Of a DNA stretch of 34,299 nt, positions 28,801 through 34,299 are shown piece by piece. The position numbers were made by a program, and so were the translations under genes. Every line of letters begins with the position of its first letter. Within the stretch, counting starts at the first letter, position 1. The notes beneath the pieces are model-generated. The model worked only from the letters and a program-made list of their open reading frames with translations. It ran no database searches and was not told where the DNA came from. The DNA is from Bacteroidota bacterium (GTDB lineage: Bacteria > Bacteroidota > Bacteroidia > SXHM01), in assembly GCA_947478465.1 (NCBI GenBank), contig CANJWH010000034.1, positions 1 to 34,299 on the forward strand, in the 5' to 3' direction.

Positions 28801-31800
28801 TGTTACTGCATAGCTTCCTGCTGCGGTTACAGTAATAAATTGTGTTGTTTGCGAATTAGGAGACCAAACGTTTCCTGTACCACTTGAAGAATATATTGTA
28901 ACACTACCTCCATTGCAGATGGTAGTTGCACCAAGCGGACTGGCAACAGCAGTAGGTAAACTATTTACTGTTACATTTTGTGTTGACGTGTTGCTGCACC
29001 CAAACCCATCAGAATAGGTGTAAGTAATTGCATAGGTTCCAGCTCCAGCAGTAGCAGGATTAAAACTGTTTCCTGTAATACCTGTTCCACTGAAAGTTCC
29101 ACCAGAAGGGCTGCCTGTTAATGTTACAGAAGAGGCATTGACACAATAGGCATGAGGCACATTAAAACCGATGAAGCTAACTGAAGGAATAGAATTAACT
29201 GTAACTGTTTGTGAAGAAGATGATGAACAACCGTAAGCATTGCTCAAAGTGTAAGTTACAATATGGCTTCCGGCACCTGGAATAGTTGGGAAGAACTGAC
29301 TTCCAACAATTCCGTTTCCACTGAAACTTCCGCCTGCAGGTGAACCTGTTAAGTTTACAGCTGGCTCATCTGCACAATAATCAGAATCCAATCCTGTGAA
29401 GCTAACTGATGGAACAGGATTAACTGTTACTGATTGTGATGAACTGCTTTGACATCCGTTTCCGTTAGAATAGGTATAGGTAATCGTATACGTTCCTGCA
29501 CCCACACTAGGGCTAAATGTGTTTCCTGTTATTCCTGTTCCGGTAAATGTTCCACCGGAAGGGCTTCCTACAAGTGAAACAGATGGATTGTTTGCACAAT
29601 ACTGACTTGCAAGTCCGCTAAAAGTTACTGTTGGCAAATTGTTTACCGTTACGTTTTGAGTTGATGTATTAGAGCATCCGTTTCCGTCTGTATAATTGTA
29701 GGTTATTGTATGAACACCATTTCCTGCCGATGCAGGGTTAAAGGAGTTTCCTGAAATGCCGGGACCACTGAATGTACCACCTGAAGGGCTTCCTGTAAGT
29801 GTTGCCGATGATGCATCGCTGCAATACGCTGCAGCTAAACCTGAGAAGCTTACTGCTGGAAGGTTATTAACTGTAACCGCAATGTTGGTTGTACCTTGAC
29901 AACTGCCGGCTGATACGGCAAGAGTAACAGTTCCTGATGTTGAAACGGTAATAAATTGCGTGGTTTCATTGCTTGGTGTCCAAAGGTTTCCTGTAGTGCT
30001 GCTTGAATAAAGTGTAACGCTTTCACCTGTGCAGAAAGTAGTACTGCTTAATGCTGTTATAACTGGATTAACAGGGGTTTCAGCAACTGTAGCAGAAGCA
30101 GTTCCTGTGCATCCGTTGGCATCTTCTACTAATACAGAATATGTTCCTGCAACTGTTACCGTAATGGTTTGTGTTGTTTCACTATTTGGCGACCAATCGT
30201 AAAGTGAGGCAGAACTTGAAGTAAGATCGGTGCTTCCTCCTGTACAGAATGTTAAACTGCCTGAAATAGTGGGAACCGGATTAGGGTTAACCGTTACAAA
30301 TGTTACTGCCGATGTTCCTTCGCATCCATTAGCATCGGTTACATTTACCTGATAATTTCCGGCTGTAGTAACTACGATTGATTGAGTGCTTTGTAAGCCG
30401 GGCAACCATGAATATGTTGATGAATTACCTGTTGTAAGGGTAACGCTTCCTCCCTCGCAGAAAGTGGTTGGGTCATTATTTACTGCTGAAATAGTTGGTG
30501 TTGGAAGTGCATTGATGGTAACTGCTACATCAGGATTAGAAGTTGCTGAGCATCCGAAAGCATCAGTTGATGTAACATTATAGTTACCGGTTTCGCTTAC
30601 CAGACTTAAAGATACACTTTGAGTGGTTGCTCCGTTTGACCAAAGGTAAGAAGTTGCTGCTTCTGTAGTAAGGATTACATCATCACCAAAGCAAACGGTT
30701 ACAGGTGTAAGCGCACTAACCGTAGGTTGCGGAACGGGGTGAACTGTTGTAGTCTGCGAACTGCTGCTGGTGCAACCGTTGCCGTCTGTATAGGTATACG
30801 TTATGGTATATGTTCCTCCTTCAGCAGTGCAAGGAGTGAATGTATTAGCACTAAAGCCAGTTGTTCCAGAATATGTAAATGTACCTCCTGATGGGCTACC
30901 TGTAAGCAAATATCCGGTGCAATCATCATCGCAATAGCTGGCAGCTAATCCGCTGAAACTAACTGTAGGCAATGGGTTGATGGTAACCACTTTTGAAGCA
31001 GTATTGGTACAACCATTTGCATCTGTAACGGTAACAGTATATGTTCCGCTGGTGCTTACTGTAATTGATTGACCCACTAATCCGTTTGACCATGCATACG
31101 AACTCATTCCGGCAGTTGCAGTTAAGGTAACTGATCCCGGAGCACAAATAGTTCCGGAAACTGGTGACGCTGTTACACTAACTGTTGGAGCGCTGTTTAC
31201 AGAAACTGTTGTAGCGGATGAAGTAGCAGAGCAACCTGTTGCGCTGTTTGTTATTGTTACAGTATAGCTGCCTGCTGAAGTAGCTGAAATAGTTTGAGTT
31301 GTTGCTCCCCCTGGCGACCATAAATAATTTGTTCCTATATCAGTTGCTGAAGATAGTGTAACACTTCCACCTGAACATATTGAGGCTGTAGGGCTTGGGT
31401 TAATAACCGCAAAAGGAAGTGGATTAACTGTAACAGTTTTAGATGCTGAACCGGGACAACCACTTTGTGTTGAAGTTAAAGAGTAAGTTGTGCTGCCGAT
31501 AGAGCCTGGTGTTACTGTTATAGCTTGTGTTGTTGAACCATTTGACCAAAGATTGCCTGTAGCAAAGTTGGAAGTAAGGGTAGCGCTTTGTCCCAAACAA
31601 ATAGTGGCATTAACCGGAGCAGAGGTAATAGTTACGGCAGGGTTGTTTGTAACTGTAACTGTAACTGTGGCCGTATTTACGCATCCGTTTAAATCCGTTC
31701 CTGTAACAGTGTATGTGCTTGTAACGGTTGGTTCTGCAGTTACGCTGGTGCCTGATGTTGAAAGCAAGCCGGTTGCCGGTGACCAGGTGTAGGTGCTGGC

Positions 31801-34299
31801 ACCCGAAGCTGTTAACTGAACCGAACCTCCATTACAGATAGTTGGAGCCGAAGGTGATACACTTACTGTTGGTAAAGAATTAACCGTAATTGTTGTAGCT
31901 GGCGAAGTTGTTGAACAGCCGAAGCTGTTTGTTATAGTAACTGTTTTGGCTCCTGCAGTTGAAAAAGTAGCTGTTTGAGTTGTTGCCCCACCGGGAGACC
32001 ATAAGAAAGTGGTTCCGTTATCAGTAACAGCTGATAGTGTTGTGCTGCTTCCTGCGCAGATAGCAACTGTTGGCTGTGGACTTATATTAGCAAAAGGAAC
32101 AGAATTTACGGTAACAGTTTTTGTTGCAGAACCTGTGCACCCGCTTTGTGTTGAGAACAAGGTAAAAGTGCTTGTTCCTACCTGAGTTGGTGTTACAGTT
32201 ATGGCTTGTGTTGTTGCTCCGTTAGACCAGAGATTTCCGGTAGCAAAGTTAGATGTAAGGGTAATGCTTTGTCCTAAACAAATTGTAGCAGGGTTAGGGT
32301 TAGAGGTAATAGTAACTGCAGGCAGATTTGTTACTGTTACTGTAACTGTTCGTGTATTTGAACAACCATTAAGGTCAGTTCCGGTAACGGTGTAAGTTTG
32401 ATTTGAAGTCGGTTGGGCAGTTACGGTTGCTCCTGTTGTAGAAAGTAAGCCTGTAGCTGGCGACCATGAATAGCTATTTGCGCCTGATGCGGTAAGCTGA
32501 ACAGATGAACCGTTACAAATAGTGGGTGCAGATGGCGATACGTTTACTGTTGGCAGGTTGTTTACCGTTACTGTTTTAGTAGTGCTGTTAACACAGCCGT
32601 TTACATCTGTTCCTGTAATAGTGTATGTCTGTGTAGAGGTTGGGTTTGCTGTTACAGTTGTACCTGTTGTTGCGCTCAAACCTGTTCCGGGCGACCATGA
32701 ATAGGTGCTTGCTCCACTGGCAGTAAGTGCTATGGATGAACCATTACAAATGGCACTTGTAAATGGGTTAACAGTAATAGTTGGCAAACCATTTACTACA
32801 ACTGTTGTAACTGCCGATGTAGTTGAACAGTTATTAGTATTGGTAACAACAACTGTGTAGTTTCCTGCTGCTGTAACTGTGTAAACTGCAGCAGTAGCTC
32901 CCAGAATATTAGAGCCGTTTAGTTGCCACTGAAAGCTTTGAAAGCCACCTGCACCCGGTGTTGAAGAGGTTGCAAATAACTGAGTGCTACCACCTGCGCA
33001 GAAAGATGCTGTTCCGGTAATAATTGCTGTAGGTGCGGCAAGTGTTGTAATAGTAACCTGGTCAGAAGCAAGACAACCGCGGCTATCGCGAACAAAGCCG
33101 GTATAAGTGCCTATTGGTAATCCTGTAAACACATTATTAGTTCCGAACAATAAACCATTGTTTGCATAGTTGTAAGGCGATACACCTCCTGAAGCGTTAA
33201 TGGTATATCCGCCATCCTGAAGCCCGGGGCATGATACATTAACAGGGCTGCTGATTACTGCTGAAACAGTGTATGAATTATTAATTGTAACGGTTAATGA
33301 ATTTGTGCAGTCTTCAGCGTCCTTAACTGTAACAGTATAACTTCCGGCAGCAAGGTTGGTGAACGCTCCTCCGGGTTGAAAAGGGCCACCATTAAGTGAA
33401 TATTGATAAGTTGGTGTTCCGCCTGAACCTGATACTGTTAAAGCTCCGTCAAATACTCCGTTGCAACTTGCATCGGTACTGGATGATAAGCTGATATTGA
33501 GTTGGGTAGGTTGAGTTAGTATAACAGAAACTACGTTGGTATTTCTGCAGCCATTGGCATCCTGCACTACTAGTGTGTTGTAAGTTCCGGCTGAAAGCCC
33601 GGTAAATGTTCCGTTATTGGCACCCTGGAAGCTTGAACCGCCTGTGATTGAATAGATATAAGGGGCTGTTGTTCCCGGAGGACTTACTGACAAAGTAATT
33701 ACTCCGTCATTAGAGTTAAGGCAGGAGAGGTTGGTATGCGTTTCCTGCAATACGGGTAATGCGTTTACCGTTACGGTTGCAGCACCTGATATTGAATTTG
33801 TACATGTAGGTGCTGATTGATACACAACGCTTGAAAGTGCATAGGTAAAAGTTCCTACTGTTCCTGTTGGTGCTGTAACTGTTGCGCTTGAATTTCCATT
33901 TACGTTAATAGTAAACGGATTGCTGTTTATGGTATAGGTTACGGTTTCGGCTAAGGCATTAGGATTTGTAAAGGTAATTGTTGGTGCTGTGCCTCCCTGG
34001 CAAACGGCTGTTGTTCCCGCTATGGTAGCTGAAGGTGTAGGGCGAACCGTAATGGTTGCTGTGCCTGAAATGGTATTTGAGCAGGTTGGTGTTGTTTGGT
34101 AAACTACACTCAGGAGGTTATAAGCAAAAGTGCCGGTTGTGCCGGTTGGCGCAGCAACTGTAGCTGTAGAACTTGCAGCTACGTTAATAGTGCTGCTTCC
34201 ACCACCGTTAATGTTATAGGTTACTGTTATTGGTAAGGTTTGGGGGTTGGTAAATGTGATGTTTGGAGAACTTGCATTCTGGCAAACAGTGGCTGTACC
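22888..34299 (-). CDS. Giant modular T9SS adhesin, type A sorting domain (N-terminus outside window)
   Basis: The frame is open from the window edge to the TAA at 22888-22890, giving at least 3803 residues. The GTG at 33825 is only an internal codon, since the frame runs on unbroken with the same kind of modules. In order it shows two PKD-like modules (34299-33770) and three SprB-type repeats (to about 33035). Then come nine Ig-like modules, one divergent GGTF-type module (30742-30974), four Ig-like modules, four GGTF modules, seven Ig-like modules, thirteen GGTF modules and six Ig-like modules. The type A sorting domain (about 23160-22888) has LFPNPGKGRFTVV and ANGVYFVNI. Nearly every module is 72-83 residues, rich in Thr, Ser, Gly and Asn, with two Cys. 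No enzyme domain is visible. A stalk-like adhesin or matrix fibre is likely. It ends 10 bases before the next gene. Confidence 0.9.
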   Translation of the reverse strand, partial: GTATVCQNASSPNITFTNPQTLPITVTYNINGGGSSTINVAASSTATVAAPTGTTGTFAYNLLSVVYQTTPTCSNTISGTATITVRPTPSATIAGTTAVCQGGTAPTITFTNPNALAETVTYTINSNPFTINVNGNSSATVTAPTGTVGTFTYALSSVVYQSAPTCTNSISGAATVTVNALPVLQETHTNLSCLNSNDGVITLSVSPPGTTAPYIYSITGGSSFQGANNGTFTGLSAGTYNTLVVQDANGCRNTNVVSVILTQPTQLNISLSSSTDASCNGVFDGALTVSGSGGTPTYQYSLNGGPFQPGGAFTNLAAGSYTVTVKDAEDCTNSLTVTINNSYTVSAVISSPVNVSCPGLQDGGYTINASGGVSPYNYANNGLLFGTNNVFTGLPIGTYTGFVRDSRGCLASDQVTITTLAAPTAIITGTASFCAGGSTQLFATSSTPGAGGFQSFQWQLNGSNILGATAAVYTVTAAGNYTVVVTNTNNCSTTSAVTTVVVNGLPTITVNPFTSAICNGSSIALTASGASTYSWSPGTGLSATTGTTVTANPTSTQTYTITGTDVNGCVNSTTKTVTVNNLPTVNVSPSAPTICNGSSVQLTASGANSYSWSPATGLLSTTGATVTAQPTSNQTYTVTGTDLNGCSNTRTVTVTVTNLPAVTITSNPNPATICLGQSITLTSNFATGNLWSNGATTQAITVTPTQVGTSTFTLFSTQSGCTGSATKTVTVNSVPFANISPQPTVAICAGSSTTLSAVTDNGTTFLWSPGGATTQTATFSTAGAKTVTITNSFGCSTTSPATTITVNSLPTVSVSPSAPTICNGGSVQLTASGASTYTWSPATGLLSTSGTSVTAEPTVTSTYTVTGTDLNGCVNTATVTVTVTNNPAVTITSAPVNATICLGQSATLTSNFATGNLWSNGSTTQAITVTPGSIGSTTYSLTSTQSGCPGSASKTVTVNPLPFAVINPSPTASICSGGSVTLSSATDIGTNYLWSPGGATTQTISATSAGSYTVTITNSATGCSATSSATTVSVNSAPTVSVTASPVSGTICAPGSVTLTATAGMSSYAWSNGLVGQSITVSTSGTYTVTVTDANGCTNTASKVVTINPLPTVSFSGLAASYCDDDCTGYLLTGSPSGGTFTYSGTTGFSANTFTPCTAEGGTYTITYTYTDGNGCTSSSSQTTTVHPVPQPTVSALTPVTVCFGDDVILTTEAATSYLWSNGATTQSVSLSLVSETGNYNVTSTDAFGCSATSNPDVAVTINALPTPTISAVNNDPTTFCEGGSVTLTTGNSSTYSWLPGLQSTQSIVVTTAGNYQVNVTDANGCEGTSAVTFVTVNPNPVPTISGSLTFCTGGSTDLTSSSASLYDWSPNSETTQTITVTVAGTYSVLVEDANGCTGTASATVAETPVNPVITALSSTTFCTGESVTLYSSSTTGNLWTPSNETTQFITVSTSGTVTLAVSAGSCQGTTNIAVTVNNLPAVSFSGLAAAYCSDASSATLTGSPSGGTFSGPGISGNSFNPASAGNGVHTITYNYTDGNGCSNTSTQNVTVNNLPTVTFSGLASQYCANNPSVSLVGSPSGGTFTGTGITGNTFSPSVGAGTYTITYTYSNGNGCQSSSSQSVTVNPVPSVSFTGLDSDYCADEPAVNLTGSPAGGSFSGNGIVGSQFFPTIPGAGSHIVTYTLSNAYGCSSSSSQTVTVNSIPSVSFIGFNVPHAYCVNASSVTLTGSPSGGTFSGTGITGNSFNPATAGAGTYAITYTYSDGFGCSNTSTQNVTVNSLPTAVASPLGATTICNGGSVTIYSSSGTGNVWSPNSQTTQFITVTAAGSYAVTVTDGNGCSATSTPINVIVNPLPVPVITANGPTTFCQGGNVVLSTATPYSQYLWSNGATTSSITVSSAGNYSVAVTNSNGCSNTSSATSITVNPLPTAGISPSGTIGICNGSSVTLLGSGGTSYLWSPNNQTTQNITVSAAGTYYVTVTNANGCTAVSPSTTVVVNSNPVPTVSALGATTFCQGGSVTLVSTAASSYLWSNGSTNQIISASSSGNYSVTIIDANGCTGTSAPTVVTVNPLPVPIITANGPTTFCAGGNVVLSTSIPYAQYLWSNGATTASITVSAAGNYSVAVTNSNGCSATTGPTVVTVNPLPTAGISPSGTVGICSGSSVTLQGSGGTSYLWSPNNQTTQNITVSAAGTYFVTVTNSNGCSSVSPSTTVVVNSNPVPTVSALGSTTFCQGGNVTLVATAGAQYLWSPNGQTNQIISATTSGNYSVTVTDGNGCVGTSTPAVVVTVNPLPAVSYTGLAAAYCVDASPVLLTVSPAGGFFTGPITGNTFNPSLAGVGTHVITYQYTNGNGCTNSYSQTVIVNPLPVVSFSGFNVPHEYCVDAGVVTLAGLPVGGTFSGPGISGLQFNPSTAGAGTHTVTYTYTDGNGCVNSQSQSVTVHPLPVVSFTGLDSEYCIDEASSTLVPSPAGGTFTGAGISGNVFNPATAGVGTHTITYTYTDANTCTNSVSHSVTVHPLPVVTFTALANQYCITETTVTLSGTPSGGTFTGTGVTGNTFNPSVAGVGSYTLTYTYTDANGCTNFATRTAVVVPLPVVSFTGLAAAYCVDAASAPLTGSPTGGTFSGVGISGNSFVPSQAGIGTHTIIYTYTNVFGCTNSTSQSVVVNPLPVISFTGLGQDYCINETPATLVGNPQSGTFSGAGISGNVFSPSVAGAGVHTITFTYTDINGCTGVLTQSVTVYALPVVSITPINQQFCVTQTSVPLTATPSGGSFSGSGVTGNIFNPSVAGVGTHNIIYYYTDINGCTNSANINITVLPLPVVTFSGLSTQYCVNASAVTLVGNPTGGTFSGNGVAGNSFNPATAGVGISTITYTYTNGSGCTNSVSHSTTVTPLPIVSISGLALEYCVDASAVSLTGNPAGGSFSGAGMSGGIFTPGNAGVGIHIITYSYTDANGCSATSSGSVTVNDLPVVSINNSTIQYCISETTVALVASPSGGIFSGNGVTGSNFNPSLAGTGIHTITYEYTDGNGCENSDAISIEVVPLPVVSFSGLAAQYCENANSVTLSGNPVGGTFSGEGITGNVFDPSQTNNGSITISYTYSDGNGCTNAATQNTNVYSLPIVQFSGLNSEYCVDADDVELTPLPAGGAFIGSGLSGNILSPSSAGVGTHTITYAYQNGVGCIGTVQQTTEVFALPVVSFTGLGTVYCIESDSVPLTGTPVGGYFTGPAMNDSVFYPYYAGSGQHTITYTYLDDNGCEASYSQTVNVYQLSQPQVTSNGPIAFCEGDDVTLTAQPPFVSYLWSNGSTTQAISVDTETDNYVTIQDVNGCRATSDTIHVTVYPLPVVDLGDDISLCPGTSVTFDAGAGFTDYVWVPGGSTNQTLTIVASNSTAGDYRASVTDVNGCFNYDEITLTVFTPQVPVVTANGSPSICDGQTLVLNAGTGFQSYLWSNTANTQLNSVTQSGSYTVTTSDINGCEATSTPFNVTVIPLPVVTVFANGPTEICEGNNVTLVMPSGYSAYVWNNGATTSSIVVNQEGDYFGSATNSAGCSNITSTISVTVNPQPEPVITPQGPVTLCFGEDILLDAGDLGYNTYNWFRNLSPLNVHSQVNTVGSSGSYTVEVIDTNGCGSGVTSPPVVVTVLPELIPFISISADQDTLYSTPAQTYQWYYNGVAVNGANLQYFVPQASGNYSVTVTDNNDCEGTSAIIEFSYSGIGMNENSFSYINLFPNPGKGRFTVVAEFGSVTSANILITDMLGHSIMPAINIKGVTSLKQEISVEEFANGVYFVNIITDNGQKVIRYIKE
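24500..27432 (-). repeat. Thirteen tandem 75-codon GGTFSG modules
   Basis: Thirteen consecutive copies of a module of about 225 bp inside the giant adhesin. The consensus runs PLPVVSFTGL, then YCV, then a LTGSPSGGTFSG block, GIxGNxFNP, AGVGTHTITYTYTD and NGC. The copies are diverged in DNA sequence but hardly vary in length. Each has one Cys near residue 15 and one near residue 62. Confidence 0.9.
27433..28743 (-). repeat. Higher-order tandem duplication, unit about 654 bp (three Ig-like modules)
   Basis: Two adjacent units, 28743-28090 and 28089-27433, each hold the same ordered triplet of Ig-like modules: one starting PLPVP.ITANGPTTFC, one PLPTAGISPSGT.GIC, one SNPVPTVSALG.TTFC. Matching points (for example CAGAAAGT at 28043 and CAGAAAGT at 28697) are 654 bases apart, 218 codons. 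Corresponding modules across units are far more alike than neighbouring modules, showing duplication of the whole block. Confidence 0.88.
28961..29870 (-). repeat. Four tandem GGTFSG modules
   Basis: Four more copies of the 75-codon GGTF module family, separated from the thirteen-copy run by seven Ig-like modules. Landmarks are SGLAAAYC, SGLASQYC, TGLDSDYC and GFNVPHAYC. The fourth copy has two extra residues (NVPHAYC), a variant that recurs in copy 2 of the long run (NVPHEYC). That points to exchange or duplication between the two runs. Confidence 0.88.
31204..32565 (-). repeat. Higher-order tandem duplication, unit 681 bp (three Ig-like modules)
   Basis: Two adjacent units, 32565-31885 and 31884-31204, each carry the triplet SVSPSAPTICNG / VTI.TS...ATICLGQS / the F.A.I.P.PT..IC type module. 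Matching points such as the AAACAAAT at 31595 and 32276 are exactly 681 bases (227 codons) apart. The unit differs in sequence from the 654-bp duplication nearer the C-terminus, so the two arose separately. Confidence 0.88.
33030..33769 (-). repeat. Three SprB-type repeats in the giant adhesin
   Basis: Three modules of about 78-85 codons show the SprB repeat pattern: a Cys followed by a short Gly/Asp-rich turn, an SGSGGTPTYQYSLNGG-type core, then LAAGSYTVTVKD and a second Cys. The same family occurs seven times in the adjacent 1335-residue protein, linking the two genes by shared domains. Confidence 0.8.

Noticed and set aside
31490-32704. Plus-strand open frames of 60-100 codons opposite the giant adhesin (for example 31490-31792, 32201-32395, 32522-32704).
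   Set aside because: They repeat with the same period as the minus-strand modules and translate to low-complexity Val-rich sequence. They are antisense shadows of the repeat code.
33823-33825. GTG as the start of the giant adhesin.
   Set aside because: The frame continues without a stop to 34299 and encodes further modules of the same style, with no signal peptide after the GTG. The true start is beyond the window.
22888-34299. Repetitive DNA as a CRISPR array.
   Set aside because: The repeats are 220-250 bp in-frame coding modules with diverged copies, not short identical repeats with unique spacers.
1-34299. tRNA, rRNA, insertion sequences, integrases or attachment sites.
   Set aside because: None recognised on either strand; there is no transposase or recombinase-like frame and no cloverleaf-forming segment that I could identify by reading.

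Overview
The window looks like a chromosome segment from a gliding-type or T9SS-bearing member of the Bacteroidota. Three things point there: the gldL-gldM-gldN type IX secretion (T9SS) and gliding motor genes, several proteins ending in T9SS sorting domains, and a PorP/SprF-family outer-membrane protein. The DNA is moderately AT-rich. The lineage below phylum cannot be fixed from the sequence alone.

Layout. (1) 1-3968, plus strand: the end of gldL, then gldM, gldN, a strong terminator, and a second gldN paralogue (gldO-like). (2) 3972-6071, minus: a ComEC-type DNA-uptake channel without a recognisable metallo-beta-lactamase domain. (3) 6127-7002, plus: a SirB1/transglutaminase-like protein. 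(4) 6992-12764, minus: a tightly packed surface-polysaccharide operon of polytopic membrane protein (polymerase-like), GT4, GT2, methyltransferase, DegT aminotransferase and phosphoglycosyl transferase. (5) 12779-15280, minus: RNase Y, a 6S RNA, zapA and a small coiled-coil partner. (6) 15290-34299, minus: a surface-protein operon. It holds a PorP/SprF barrel fused to a coiled coil and a SPOR domain, a PKD protein with a type B (CHU_C) sorting domain, a 1335-residue HYR/PKD/SprB-repeat protein with a type A sorting domain, and the last 3803 codons of a giant repeat adhesin with a type A domain. The start of the adhesin lies beyond the window.

How it fits together. GldL and GldM form the proton-driven inner-membrane motor of T9SS, and GldN belongs to the periplasmic ring. 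The three large secreted proteins carry signal peptides where their start is visible, and C-terminal signals for T9SS export. The PorP/SprF protein is the kind of outer-membrane partner that often accompanies such cargo. Its added SPOR domain suggests attachment to peptidoglycan, perhaps at division sites. Every gene from the giant adhesin to zapA is on the minus strand with gaps of 7-27 bases, so the surface proteins may be co-transcribed with two division-related genes, followed by 6S RNA, rny and the polysaccharide genes.

The most striking features are the giant adhesin, with about 47 small beta-sandwich or SprB-type modules, 18 copies of a 75-residue module and two exact-period higher-order tandem duplications; the PorP-coiled-coil-SPOR fusion; and the placement of an adhesin operon directly upstream of zapA. 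The only gene-free stretch over 300 bases (14333-14691) is largely occupied by the 6S RNA.
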